Source: CAZAMP01 sp964486455 (lineage in GTDB: Bacteria; Eisenbacteria; RBG-16-71-46; CAZAMP01). From it: a DNA stretch of 64,000 nt. The notes under the pieces were generated by a model, which saw nothing but the letters and a program-made list of their open reading frames with translations, made no database searches and was not told the origin of the DNA. The stretch is taken from positions 1 through 64,000 of the forward strand of contig CAZAMP010000002.1 of assembly GCA_964486455.1 (NCBI GenBank). Reading direction: 5' to 3'. Positions within the stretch are counted from its first letter, which is position 1, and each line of letters starts with the position of its first letter. Both the position numbers and the translations under genes were made by a program. Below, piece after piece: positions 8,449-17,740 of this stretch.

Positions 8449-10389
8449 TCACAGGTTTTCGATCTCCACAGCCTCGATCTCGTCCCACGGCTCGAAGCCG
8501 AAGACGCGGGAGTAGAAATAGAGCTCGGCCTCCAATGTGCGCACGATCGTCTCGGCCTTTCGGAAACCGTGCTGCTCGCCTTCGAATGTAAGATAGGCGA
8601 ACGGCAGCTTCTTCTCACGGAGCGCCGAAACCAGGACCTCCGACTGCGACGGCGGCACGACCTTGTCCTCAAGTCCCTGGAAGAGAATCACCGGACATGA
8701 CAGCTTGTCTGCGTGGTTGATCGGCGAGCGTTCACGGTAGACGTCCGCCGACGCCGGATAGGGTCCGATGAGACTGTCGCAGTATCGTGACTCGAACTTG
8801 TGCGTTTCTTTGGCCAAGAGCTCGATGTCGGCGACCCCGTAGCGGCTCGCTCCGGCGGCGAAGACATCGTGAAAGACCAGCGCCGACAGGGTCGTGTATC
8901 CCCCCGCGCTCCCGCCCCGAATCGCCATGCGTTTGCCGTCGACCTTCCCTTCACGTTCCAGGTAGCGGGCGGCATTCACGCAGTCGGCCGTATCGACCAC
9001 GCCCCATTTCCCTTTCAGTCGTTCCCTGTACGCGCGACCGTAGCCGGTGCTGCCTCCGTAGTTCACGTCCACGACGGCGAAGCCCCTGCTCGTCCAGTAC
9101 TGGAGACCGAGGCTCAGGGCCGTATACGTCGTGCTCGTCGGTCCACCGTGGCTGAACACGAGGAGCGGGGGGAGGTCGCCGTCCGGGCCCACGAACTCCT
9201 CGTTCGCGGGCGGATAGTAGAGCGCGTGCGCCTCCTTGCCGTCATCGGTGGGGAAGGCGACCGGTTGGGGTATGGACACGTAGCCCAGATCCACGCTCGC
9301 TTCGATACCGCGCTTGATGATCGTGCGCTCGCCCGTCGTCAGGTCCATCTCCACGACCGATACCGGTTCCGTCGGCGATCCGGCGACGAAGAAGAGGCGG
9401 TTCTCGCCGTCGGTGACGGGCCGACCGTAGTCCGTGAACGGCACATCGAGTGTCGTGATCGTCTCCGATCCGGGCGCGATCATACCGACATGCTGAGTTC
9501 CGTCCTTTGAGTAGAAGCAGATGATCCGCCCGCCCGAAAGGAACGCGTAGCGGCCCATGCCGAATATCCACTGTGCCTCTCCGAGCTCCGCCTCGATCGG
9601 CGCGATCGGTGCGATGGCCCCGTCGCGTTCCGCGTAGATGTTCCACCAGCCGGAGCGGTCAGAGATGAAGTGCAGCACGCCATCGGGTGACCAATCGGGT
9701 TGATAGATTGACTCGTCGATTCCTCCGGCGACGCGACGTTTGCTCGACACGGTGCCGTCCGACCCAAGGTCCGCGACCCAGAGATCCGTACCGTCCCACG
9801 GCATGCGGGGATGATCCCATGAGATCCACGCCAGCTGCTTTCCGTCGGGGCTGATTCGTGGCGCCGCGAAGAAGTGATGACCCGACACGATCGTCCGCGG
9901 CTCGCTCGAACCGTCCGTCGGCAGGACGACCAGCTCGTTCACGGCCTCGGCGCCTTCCAGGTGACGCTCACGAACGCAGATCATGCGCGATCCGTCGGCG
10001 GTGACGCGTCCGTCCGCGTAGCGGTGGGACGCCGGCGGGTCGAACTCGCGAGTGATGGGTTGCGGCTCTCCTCCCTGCTCCAGGCGATACAGGCGCTGGC
10101 ACTTGAACCCCGAGAAGAAGACGATGCCATTGTGCACGTGGTACGCGCCCCCACCGTATTCGTGGACACGCGTTCTGACGTTGTACGGCGAAGGGGTGAC
10201 ATCCGAGATCACGCCATCCGGCCCGCGCTTGACGAGGACCGTGCGTCCGTCCTCAATGGGTCTGCTCTCCTGCCAGTAGAGCGTATCTCCGTCGCAGGAT
10301 AGCTGCATGAGCCCCACCGCCTTCTCGGTGACGCTTTGCGCGGTGATCGGTGATTTCCAGGACCCATGGCGTGCGGTTTTGCGGCTCAT
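8449..10389 (-). CDS. S9-family prolyl oligopeptidase-type serine peptidase
   Basis: With ATG at 10389 (ribosome site GGAGAG seven bases upstream) the protein is 646 aa; the frame continues to 10428 but without a ribosome site. The N-terminal two thirds are a beta-propeller (I-S-P-D-G-K, W-S-P-D-G repeats). The C-terminal alpha/beta hydrolase carries G-G-S-A-G-G-Y (S494), L-E-D-K-V-V-P (D575) and E-Q-H-G-F (H607), the full catalytic triad of acylaminoacyl/dipeptidyl peptidases. No signal peptide is evident, so it is likely cytoplasmic and cleaves short peptides. It leads the minus-strand group with the MEMO-AMMECR1 and spermidine-synthase-like genes; the functional link is not obvious. Confidence 0.93.
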   Translation of the reverse strand: MSRKTARHGSWKSPITAQSVTEKAVGLMQLSCDGDTLYWQESRPIEDGRTVLVKRGPDGVISDVTPSPYNVRTRVHEYGGGAYHVHNGIVFFSGFKCQRLYRLEQGGEPQPITREFDPPASHRYADGRVTADGSRMICVRERHLEGAEAVNELVVLPTDGSSEPRTIVSGHHFFAAPRISPDGKQLAWISWDHPRMPWDGTDLWVADLGSDGTVSSKRRVAGGIDESIYQPDWSPDGVLHFISDRSGWWNIYAERDGAIAPIAPIEAELGEAQWIFGMGRYAFLSGGRIICFYSKDGTQHVGMIAPGSETITTLDVPFTDYGRPVTDGENRLFFVAGSPTEPVSVVEMDLTTGERTIIKRGIEASVDLGYVSIPQPVAFPTDDGKEAHALYYPPANEEFVGPDGDLPPLLVFSHGGPTSTTYTALSLGLQYWTSRGFAVVDVNYGGSTGYGRAYRERLKGKWGVVDTADCVNAARYLEREGKVDGKRMAIRGGSAGGYTTLSALVFHDVFAAGASRYGVADIELLAKETHKFESRYCDSLIGPYPASADVYRERSPINHADKLSCPVILFQGLEDKVVPPSQSEVLVSALREKKLPFAYLTFEGEQHGFRKAETIVRTLEAELYFYSRVFGFEPWDEIEAVEIENL

Positions 10390-10530
10390 TTGGACTCTCC
10401 ATGCGGCGGTATCGAATTCCCTCGTCACGTCAAGTGGTCTATCTCAGCCCGTTCGATGAGCCTACCGATCCTTCATCCGTTCGGCAAACGCGTTGTGGGC
10501 ATCGCGCATTCGCCACGTCGGTGCGCCGGC

Positions 10531-10539
10531 TGCTATAAT
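10531..10539 (+). promoter_or_regulatory. Extended -10 promoter candidate for the deiminase gene
   Basis: TGCTATAAT fits a consensus -10 (TATAAT 10534-10539) with a TGn extension, 78 bp before the ATG at 10617. No good -35 hexamer stands at the right distance, which an extended -10 can tolerate. Confidence 0.5.
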
Positions 10540-10616
10540 GATATGGATACTGTAAGGACAACGGGTAGAGCGGATTGGGTCGGGGTGGGCCGCCATTCAT
10601 CTGGGGGAGGATCGAC

Positions 10617-12395
10617 ATGACGCAGCGGACGGGACACCCGTATCGTTCAGGTTTCGTCACATTTCTTCTGGCTGCCGGCGCTCTGCTCGTCGGGTCGATC
10701 GCCGCGGCGTCGGATGCGCCGGTGGGCGTATCAGCGAACCCTCAACCGACGGATGAGCCGAACTCGCTTCCGATCTACATGACAGCCGAAGAGCTGGCCC
10801 GCGTAGATGAGATCGGCTCCGGCCACCGAGCAACCGATCCGCCGCCGCAGGTTCCGCGCAACTGCGCCGAGTGGGAACCGCTGCAGGGCGTGCTCATCCG
10901 ATATCCGCTCGGTATCCCGTACAGCCTCGTCGCGGACTACTCCGACCACCTGATCGTCTACTGTCTCGTCTCCAGCGGCTACTACAACCAGGCCAACACC
11001 AACTTCCAGAACAACGGCGTCAACATGAGCAACGTCGAGTTCCTGATCATGGGGACGAACTCGATCTGGACGCGCGACTACGGCCCCTGGTTCGTCTTCG
11101 ACGGAGACGGCGATCAGGCGATCATCGATCACATCTACAACCGACCGCGCCCACTCGACGACGACGTGAACGGGAACCTGGGCATCGAATGGGGCATGGA
11201 CGTCTACGGTCATGATATCAGGCACACGGGCGGAAACTACATGACCGACGGGCACGGCATCTCGTACTCAACCGATCTCGTGTGGGATGAGAACGGGGGC
11301 ATGTCCCACGCGGAGATCGCCGACGTGATGGAGGAGTACCTCGGTGTTCACACCTATCACGTCGTGGATGACGTGGATACATATGGCATCCATCACATCG
11401 ACTGCTGGACGAAGCTCCTGGACGAGGAGACACTCCTCGTGAAGGAGGTGGCACCCAGTCACGCCAGCTACGCGCGTTGCGAGGCCAACGCGGCTTACTT
11501 GGCTACGCTCACGAACTGCTACGGGCGTAACTACAACATCGTCCGGATCTACTGTCCGTCGATCGGCGGCAGCTCCGTCGCGGCGTACACCAACTCACTC
11601 ATCTTGAACAAGCGGGTCTATGTCCCGTTGTTCAGCACGTCGTATGACGATGACGCGCTGGCCACCTACGAGGCGGCGATGCCGGGCTACGAGGTGTTGG
11701 GGTACTACGGCAGCTGGTACGGCGATGATGCCATCCATTGCCGCGGCAAGGGCATCATGGACCGCTACATGTTGTACGTCGATCACAGCCCTTTGCAGAA
11801 GCACGACTGGGGAAACGGGGACCATCAGGTCGTTGCGAAGATCGATGACCGGAGCGAGACGGGACTCGTCACCGGCGATCTTCTCGTACACTGGCGACTT
11901 CAGGGTGAAGGAACGTGGAACGAGATCGTCATGACCGCGATGGCCGCTCCCGACTCGTTCGAGGCGAGCATTCCGGAACAGAACGTAGGTTCGTTCGTTG
12001 AGTACTACGTCTCGGCAGCGGACTATTCCGGCCGGAGCACCGCCCGACCGTGGGTGGCCCCGGACGGGTTCTACAGCTTCGAGGTCATCACCGCGACCGA
12101 TGTCGCCGACGCGGTGCCACAGGCGATCGTGCCGCGGCTCGCACCCAATCCGTTCAATCCGCGGACGACGCTCCGGTTCGATCTCACATCGCCGGGATTC
12201 GTCTCGGTTGTCGTCTACGGCCCGGACGGTCGGCTCGTCAATCGCCTGGTCGACGACCATCTTGCGATCGGGGAGCACATCGTGCCGTGGGACGGCTTGA
12301 CTCGTGACGGTACGGCCGTCTCCTCCGGGCTTTATTTCTTCCGCGTAGAGAATGGCGGGGAGACGAAGGTCCTGCGGGGCGTGTTGCTCAAGTAG
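10617..12395 (+). CDS. Secreted peptidylarginine deiminase, PPAD-like, with FlgD-like C-terminal domain
   Basis: The ATG at 10617 follows a strong GGGGGAGG site and opens a signal peptide; the protein is 592 aa. The body is a bacterial PAD/agmatine-deiminase fold with I-W-T-R-D-Y-G-P-W (D154), Y-N-R-P-R-P (R176, R178), H-T-G-G-N-Y-M-T-D-G, H-I-D-C-W (H260, D262), Y-T-N-S-L-I-L (N326) and H-C-R (C375). From memory, Porphyromonas gingivalis PPAD uses D130, R152, R154, H236, D238, N297 and C351; the spacing from the first Asp to both Arg, to His and to Cys (22, 24, 106, 221) is identical here. An Ig-like segment (V-E-Y-Y-V-S-A-A-D-Y-S-G-R) follows, as in PPAD. The last ~80 residues are a FlgD-like domain (A-P-N-P-F-N-P). 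It should convert C-terminal arginine of peptides to citrulline outside the cell. The agmatine deiminase alternative is less likely given the export signal and the two Arg. Confidence 0.9.
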   Translation: MTQRTGHPYRSGFVTFLLAAGALLVGSIAAASDAPVGVSANPQPTDEPNSLPIYMTAEELARVDEIGSGHRATDPPPQVPRNCAEWEPLQGVLIRYPLGIPYSLVADYSDHLIVYCLVSSGYYNQANTNFQNNGVNMSNVEFLIMGTNSIWTRDYGPWFVFDGDGDQAIIDHIYNRPRPLDDDVNGNLGIEWGMDVYGHDIRHTGGNYMTDGHGISYSTDLVWDENGGMSHAEIADVMEEYLGVHTYHVVDDVDTYGIHHIDCWTKLLDEETLLVKEVAPSHASYARCEANAAYLATLTNCYGRNYNIVRIYCPSIGGSSVAAYTNSLILNKRVYVPLFSTSYDDDALATYEAAMPGYEVLGYYGSWYGDDAIHCRGKGIMDRYMLYVDHSPLQKHDWGNGDHQVVAKIDDRSETGLVTGDLLVHWRLQGEGTWNEIVMTAMAAPDSFEASIPEQNVGSFVEYYVSAADYSGRSTARPWVAPDGFYSFEVITATDVADAVPQAIVPRLAPNPFNPRTTLRFDLTSPGFVSVVVYGPDGRLVNRLVDDHLAIGEHIVPWDGLTRDGTAVSSGLYFFRVENGGETKVLRGVLLK

Positions 12396-12449
12396 CGAGC
12401 GGGCGGCCCGTCACGCCTCACGACGCTCACGCGCCGGATCGGCGGCGGG

Positions 12450-13487
12450 CTAGGTCATCGGCTGCATCCGCGTGAAGGATCGCACAGTCTCCACCAGGAT
12501 CTCGACGTGTTCGACGGGCGTGTCGGGAAGGATGCCGTGGCCGAGGTTGAAGATGTAACCGCCCTGCTCCGTTCCCCGGCTCAGCGTGTCCAGCACGCGA
12601 GCCCGCAGCGTGTCCTCCGAGCTGAACAGCACGGCGGGATCCAGGTTCCCCTGAAGGACGCATTCCGGCAGTCGTTCGCGCGCGTCGCGAAATCGTGTCC
12701 GCCAGTCGATCCCGGCCACGTTCGGCCCGGCGTCGTGAATCACGTCCAGCAGATGTGACGCGCCCCGCACGTACAGTATCCCTGGAACGCCCCGGCCTCT
12801 CAGACGGTCGAAGATCACGGACAGGTACGGCAGGGAGAAGGTCCGGTAGTCGGCCGCGGAGAGCACTTCTCCCCAGGTGTCGAAGATCTGATAAACGCGT
12901 GCCCCGGCGTCGATTTGCGCTTCCAGCGAATCCACGACGGCGTCGGTGAGCCGGCGCAGGAGGGCGTGGGCCACGCGCGGTTCGGAGTACAGGAGCGACT
13001 TGACACGCGCGAAGTCCTTCGACGCGCGGCCCTCGACGGCGTAGCACGCGAGCGTGAAGGGCGCCCCGCTGAAACCGATGAGCGGCGTGTCGCCCAGCTC
13101 CGCGACGGCCAATCGAATCGACTCGGTGAGAAACGGCAGGTCGTTCCGCGCGTCGAGGGGCCGGAGCTTCTCCGCATCCGCCCGCGTCCTCACGGGGTTC
13201 ATGATGATGGGACCGTTGTCTTCGAAGTGGGTCCCGAGGCCCATCGGCTCGAGGGGGATCAGGATGTCGCTGAAGATGATCGCGGCGTCGAACCCGTAGC
13301 GGCGAATGGGCTGGAGCGTGGCCTCGACGCTCAGATCGGGGGTGCGACAGAGGTCCAGAAACGAGACGCGGGAACGGAGGCTTCGGTACTCGGGGAGGTA
13401 GCGCCCCGCCTGGCGCATGATCCAAATCGGAACTCGAGGGGTGATTTCACCCCGACACGCGCTGAGAAACAGAGGTTGTCCGGTCAT
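12450..13487 (-). CDS. hemE: Uroporphyrinogen decarboxylase
   Basis: This 345-aa protein decarboxylates uroporphyrinogen III to coproporphyrinogen III in haem synthesis. The family signature P-I-W-I-M-R-Q-A-G-R-Y-L-P-E-Y is near residue 20, and F-S-D-I-L-I-P and G-F-S-G-A-P-F-T-L follow in order; length is normal. ATG at 13487. It is the last gene of the minus-strand haem cluster (hemCD-hemB-hemL-hemE), 29 bp after hemL, and converges on the deiminase gene. Confidence 0.97.
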   Translation of the reverse strand: MTGQPLFLSACRGEITPRVPIWIMRQAGRYLPEYRSLRSRVSFLDLCRTPDLSVEATLQPIRRYGFDAAIIFSDILIPLEPMGLGTHFEDNGPIIMNPVRTRADAEKLRPLDARNDLPFLTESIRLAVAELGDTPLIGFSGAPFTLACYAVEGRASKDFARVKSLLYSEPRVAHALLRRLTDAVVDSLEAQIDAGARVYQIFDTWGEVLSAADYRTFSLPYLSVIFDRLRGRGVPGILYVRGASHLLDVIHDAGPNVAGIDWRTRFRDARERLPECVLQGNLDPAVLFSSEDTLRARVLDTLSRGTEQGGYIFNLGHGILPDTPVEHVEILVETVRSFTRMQPMT

Positions 13488-13516
13488 GTCGTCTCCGGTT
13501 CCGGGTTGAACTGATG

Positions 13517-14815
13517 TTACGACCCGCAGTGGGCGGCCTCAAGCGCCTCCTCGACAGCCTTCGCCGTGGTTTCGATGTGCGTTGGGGTATGGGCGGCTGA
13601 TACGAAACCGACCTCGTATCCCGACGGCGCGAAGTAGATGCCTTGCTCGAGAAGCGCCCTGTGGAAGCGCGCGTAGCGCTCCATGCCGGAGGGGTCGATC
13701 GTGTGAAACGCACGCGGGGTGGGGGGATCCTGGAGCGAGAACCAGAAGATCGATCCCATGCGCACGAACGTCACCGGGACGCTGAGCCTGCTCAAGACCG
13801 CCGCCACGAGCATCTCGAGCTGCGCCGCGCACGCTTCGAGTTTCTCGTAGAAGCCGGGCCGCAAGATTTCCCGGAGCCCGGCCGCGCCCGCCGCCATCGC
13901 GACCGGGTTCCCCGAAAGCGTACCGGCCTGGTAGACGGGGCCGAGCGGTGCGACGATCTCCATCACGTCGCGCCGTCCGCCGAACGCGCCGACCGGCAAT
14001 CCTGATCCGATGATCTTGCCGAACGTCATGAGGTCCGGTGTGATCCCGTACGTCTCCGCCGCGCCGCCGGGCCCGAGCCGAAAACCACTGATCACTTCAT
14101 CAAAGATGAGTAGCGCCCCTGCCGACTCGGTGAGTCCCCGCAGGCGGTGGAGGAACTCGGCGCGCTGAACGAGCAAGCCCGCGTTCGCCGGCACGGGTTC
14201 GATGATCACCGCTGCGATATCGTCGCCGCGCCTCGCGAAGAGTTCTTCCGCGGCGTCTTCATCGTCCAAGGGGAGCGTCACGGTGTTCCGAGCGATCTCC
14301 TCCGGGACGCCCGCCGACGAGGGTGTCCCGAACGTCGCGAGCCCCGAGCCGCCCTTGACGAGCAGATGGTCCGCGTGGCCGTGATAGCACCCTTCGAACT
14401 TGACGATCGCGGACCGGCCGGTGAATCCCCGCGCGAGCCGAACGGCCGACATGACGGCTTCCGTGCCGCTGTTGACGAAGCGTACGCGCTCGACCGGCGC
14501 GACGTTTTCCACGACCAGCCGCGCCAGCTCGGTCTCGTGGCGCGAGGGTGCGCCGAAGCTCAGCCCATCTCCCGCCACTCGTCTGACGGTGTCGACAACG
14601 GCCGGGTGCGCGTGCCCCAGGATGAGCGGCCCCCAGGAGCCGCAGTAGTCGATGAATTGATTGCCGTCCGCGTCCGTGAACGAGGCGCCCGACGCGGACT
14701 TGAAGAACAGCGGCGTCCCGCCGACGGCGCCGAACGCTCGCACGGGCGAGTTGACCCCGCCGGGGATCAGCGCCCGGGCTTCGTCGAAGTACCCCCGCGA
14801 TCGATCACGCTTCAT
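13517..14815 (-). CDS. hemL: Glutamate-1-semialdehyde 2,1-aminomutase
   Basis: This 432-aa fold-type I PLP enzyme converts glutamate-1-semialdehyde to 5-aminolevulinate, which shows that this organism uses the C5 pathway. Seen motifs are G-G-V-N-S-P-V-R-A-F at the N-terminus, L-I-F-D-E-V-I-S-G-F-R (D239) and T-F-G-K-I-I-G-S-G-L-P (K267, PLP lysine). Length is typical of the family. ATG at 14815. hemA (glutamyl-tRNA reductase), needed for its substrate, is not in the window. Confidence 0.97.
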   Translation of the reverse strand: MKRDRSRGYFDEARALIPGGVNSPVRAFGAVGGTPLFFKSASGASFTDADGNQFIDYCGSWGPLILGHAHPAVVDTVRRVAGDGLSFGAPSRHETELARLVVENVAPVERVRFVNSGTEAVMSAVRLARGFTGRSAIVKFEGCYHGHADHLLVKGGSGLATFGTPSSAGVPEEIARNTVTLPLDDEDAAEELFARRGDDIAAVIIEPVPANAGLLVQRAEFLHRLRGLTESAGALLIFDEVISGFRLGPGGAAETYGITPDLMTFGKIIGSGLPVGAFGGRRDVMEIVAPLGPVYQAGTLSGNPVAMAAGAAGLREILRPGFYEKLEACAAQLEMLVAAVLSRLSVPVTFVRMGSIFWFSLQDPPTPRAFHTIDPSGMERYARFHRALLEQGIYFAPSGYEVGFVSAAHTPTHIETTAKAVEEALEAAHCGS

Positions 14816-14857
14816 GGTCGGACCTCACGTCGTGTCCCGGCATCGCGCCGCCTCGCG

Positions 14858-15841
14858 TCACAGCCATTTCCGCTCCAGCACGTCACGGCCGTGGTAGGTG
14901 ATGAGGATGTCGGCGCCGGCTCGGGAGATGGCGATCAGATTCTCAACGACCAGATTCCGTTCATCCGCCAACCCCTCGCGCGCCGCGAGCTTCGCCATCG
15001 CGTACTCGCCGCTCACGTTGTAGGCGGCGAGTGGAAGCGTGGTTGCGTGCCGGACGCGCGTGATCACGTCCAGGTAGGCGAGCGCGGGCTTCACCATGAG
15101 GATGTCGGCCCCTTCCATCTCATCGAGGGCGTTTTCGCGAAGCGCCTCGCGTGCGTTACGGGGATCCATCTGGTACGACTTGCGATCCCCCGCGGCCGGG
15201 GCCGAGTCGGCCGCGTCCCGAAACGGGCCGTAGTAGGCCGACGCGTATTTGGCCGAATACGACATGATCGCCGTCCGCTCCTTGCCGGCCTCGTCGAGCC
15301 GGTCGCGGATGGCCTGCACGCGGCCGTCCATCATGTCCGACGGTGCTACGATGTCGGCGCCCGCCTCGGCATGGCTGAGCGCCATCTCCGCGAGAGGCGG
15401 CAGCGACTCGTCGTTCAGAACGACGCCGTCGCGGAGCACGCCGCAGTGTCCGTGATCGGTGTAGGCGCAGAGGCAAACGTCTGTCGCGATGGCGAGGTCG
15501 TCTCCGAATCGCTCCCGAAGCGCGGCGACGGCGCGCGGCACGAGCGCGTCGGGACCCACCGATGCGCTCGCGGCGGCGTCCTTGTGGTCCGGAATGCCGA
15601 AGAGTAGAACGGTCCCGAGTCCCAGCCCGAGATCGCGCTCCACCGTGGCGATGAGCGTCTCGACCGTCTCCCGAAAAATGCCGGGCATGCTGGGGATCTC
15701 AGCGCGCTCCCCGGTTCCCTCTACGACGAAGTGGGGTTGGATGAAGCGTGACGGACGCAGCACCGTTTCGGCGACGAGATCGCGGAGCCGCGGAGACCGG
15801 CGCAGGCGACGCGGCCGCTCGGTCAATCTCTCAGAATGCAT
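14858..15841 (-). CDS. hemB: Delta-aminolevulinic acid dehydratase (porphobilinogen synthase)
   Basis: This 327-aa enzyme condenses two 5-aminolevulinate molecules to porphobilinogen. It shows the zinc-binding C-L-C-A-Y-T-D-H-G-H-C (C123, C125, C133), so it is the zinc type rather than the Asp-rich magnesium type, and both Schiff-base lysines (S-A-K-Y at K198 and M-V-K-P at K251). The ATG at 15841 lies 19 bases inside the end of the hemC-hemD gene, so the two are probably translationally coupled. Confidence 0.97.
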   Translation of the reverse strand: MHSERLTERPRRLRRSPRLRDLVAETVLRPSRFIQPHFVVEGTGERAEIPSMPGIFRETVETLIATVERDLGLGLGTVLLFGIPDHKDAAASASVGPDALVPRAVAALRERFGDDLAIATDVCLCAYTDHGHCGVLRDGVVLNDESLPPLAEMALSHAEAGADIVAPSDMMDGRVQAIRDRLDEAGKERTAIMSYSAKYASAYYGPFRDAADSAPAAGDRKSYQMDPRNAREALRENALDEMEGADILMVKPALAYLDVITRVRHATTLPLAAYNVSGEYAMAKLAAREGLADERNLVVENLIAISRAGADILITYHGRDVLERKWL

Positions 15842-17457
15842 TCGATCATCCCCTCCATCGTATAAGGCTCCGCTTCCGCGTCGACGCGGAGACCGAGATC
15901 CCGTGCCGCTTTGCCGGTGACCGGACCGATGGTCACGATCCGCGCGCCTTTCGGGACCGATGCCGCGCCGAGGAAGCTGCGCACGGCAGACGGCGAAGCG
16001 AAGAGCAAGTAGTGTGCGCCATCGAGGCTTCGGCTGTCCAGCGCGCTCGGATCCGTGGAAACGGTTTCATACACCGCAAAGCGGGTGACCGCATGCCCCG
16101 CGGCTTCCAGCCCCTCTGCCAGGATGTCCCGCCCCTCGCGCGCGCATGGAATGAGGAAGTGCCCGAGTGTCTCGCATCGCGCAAGGATACCCTCGAGGAG
16201 CGCGTCGGAAACGTGACGGTCCGGGACGTAGTCGAGGGCGTGTCCGTGCTCGAGAAGCGGCCGCGCGGTCCCAGGGCCCACGGCGCCGATCTTCGGGAGG
16301 GCCGGGAAGTCACGGTTCCACGACGCAAGGCGCGTCCCGAAGTGCGTCACCGCCGTCGCGCTGGGGAAGAGGATCCAGTCGTACGATTCGAGGCTATCCC
16401 GCACGTGCTCGTCCAACTCGCCCGGGGGCGTAGCGACGATCGAGATTACTGGGAACGAGACAACCTGGGCGCCGAGATCGTTGAGCCGTATGGCGAGCGG
16501 ATCGGAGGTTCGCGTGGCGCGTGTCACGACGACCTTCTTCCCGTCGAGCGGAGCCGCACCGCCGAGGAGGCTTCGGTGAACCGTGTCGAGAAGCGTCACG
16601 GGATCTCCACCATAGCGTGTGACGCGAACGGGCCGGCCGCCGTCGGGAGGTGTCCAGAACCCCGACATCGCATAGGTCGATCCAACGGCACACATACAGG
16701 CGCCCAGCGGCAACGAACAGCCGCCGCCGAAGCGCCCCAGAAGAGACCTCTCCCGTTCCACGGCCTGCGCGGTTGCTTTGTCATGGATACGCGCGACGAG
16801 TTCACGCCGGACGGCGTCGTTGCGCCGGAGCTGCACCGCCAGCGCTCCCTGTCCCGGCGCGGGGACGAAGATCTCCGGCGCGAGAGGGATCGACACGATC
16901 TCCCCGAGATCGAGACCCAGCCTCTCTATCCCTGCCGCCGCCAGCACGATCGCGTCGTAGCGGCTCTCTAGAAGACGCCGCAGTCGCGTCGGCACATTGC
17001 CACGGAGCGGCTCGATGACGGCGTCCGGGTCCAGCGATCGTATTTGCTCACGCCGGCGCACGGAGCTTGTGCCGACCCGGGCGCCGGCCCGAAGTTGGAG
17101 CGGTTCTCGGCCGGGGGCGTGACACTCAGGCCGAACGAGAAGCACGTCACGCGGATCGGCCCGTTTGGGGATGGCGGCGGTCACGAGTTCGTCCACCATC
17201 GCCGTCGGCAGATCTTTCAAGGAGTGAACGGCGATGTCGATCTCGCGCGAGATGAGGCAGTCCTCGATCTCCTTCGTGAAGAAGCCCTTGCCCTCCATCT
17301 TTTCGAACGTGAGCGAGTCGATCCGATCACCCTTGGTTCGAATGACCTTGATCTCGCACACCGCACCCGCCCGCTCGCGGAGGAGCGTCTGAATATGGCG
17401 GGCCTGCCAGAGGGCGAGATCGCTCCCCCGGGACCCGATGATGTGCGAACTCTTCAC
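15823..17457 (-). CDS. hemC-hemD: Porphobilinogen deaminase fused to uroporphyrinogen-III synthase
   Basis: The preferred start is GTG at 17457, just before S-H-I-I-G-S-R-G-S, with a GGTGGGA-like site upstream; the frame runs on to 17664 but that extension does not look like protein. Residues 1-~300 are HemC: K-G-D-R, H-S-L-K-D-L-P and the dipyrromethane cofactor cysteine in G-G-G-C-S-L-P-L-G (C247). From ~305 to 544 is HemD: K-V-V-V-T-R at its start, F-P-S-A-T-A-V and F-A-S-P-S-A-V in the two lobes. The fusion makes hydroxymethylbilane and closes it to uroporphyrinogen III in one polypeptide. HemC-HemD fusions are known but not general. First gene of the haem operon. Confidence 0.93.
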   Translation of the reverse strand: MKSSHIIGSRGSDLALWQARHIQTLLRERAGAVCEIKVIRTKGDRIDSLTFEKMEGKGFFTKEIEDCLISREIDIAVHSLKDLPTAMVDELVTAAIPKRADPRDVLLVRPECHAPGREPLQLRAGARVGTSSVRRREQIRSLDPDAVIEPLRGNVPTRLRRLLESRYDAIVLAAAGIERLGLDLGEIVSIPLAPEIFVPAPGQGALAVQLRRNDAVRRELVARIHDKATAQAVERERSLLGRFGGGCSLPLGACMCAVGSTYAMSGFWTPPDGGRPVRVTRYGGDPVTLLDTVHRSLLGGAAPLDGKKVVVTRATRTSDPLAIRLNDLGAQVVSFPVISIVATPPGELDEHVRDSLESYDWILFPSATAVTHFGTRLASWNRDFPALPKIGAVGPGTARPLLEHGHALDYVPDRHVSDALLEGILARCETLGHFLIPCAREGRDILAEGLEAAGHAVTRFAVYETVSTDPSALDSRSLDGAHYLLFASPSAVRSFLGAASVPKGARIVTIGPVTGKAARDLGLRVDAEAEPYTMEGMIECILRD

Positions 17458-17538
17458 TACGTCCCACCTCGTGCCGGCTGAGTCTCGGAATCGCCATGTC
17501 GCGGCGATGGCCAACCCGTTCGGAAGGCCCGAGGCGGA

Positions 17539-17544
17539 GTATAG
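17539..17544 (-). promoter_or_regulatory. -10 candidate for the haem operon
   Basis: On the minus strand TATACT occurs 82 bases before the hemC GTG start, in the 283-bp gap between the divergent haem operon and symporter gene. A matching -35 is poor, so this is only a suggestion. Nothing else recognisable is in the gap apart from an A-rich patch at 17585-17600. Confidence 0.3.
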
Positions 17545-17740
17545 CGGGCGAAGGTCGGTTCGGACGAGTGCTGAACCTATGTCATTGAAAAACAAAAAGA
17601 TACACCTGCGGACGGGTCCGCCGAGCGATCCCGACAAATCCCCGCTTGCCTCCACGCGGACCATTCGGTAAACGTTGGTGTTTCGCCATTGTTAGCAGTG
17701 TCTTGGGCCGCCTGCTCGCGGGCCAACCCATCGGAGGAGC

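Noticed and set aside
12406..12445. Small GC palindrome between the deiminase and hemE as terminator
   Set aside because: The stem is only five base pairs (CGGGC/GCCCG) with a one-base loop, too weak to support.
14147..15607. Plus-strand frame of 486 codons opposite hemL and hemB
   Set aside because: Antisense of two full-length haem genes; no motif or ribosome site.
15748..16971. Plus-strand frame of 407 codons opposite hemC-hemD
   Set aside because: Arg-rich shadow with no recognisable protein features.
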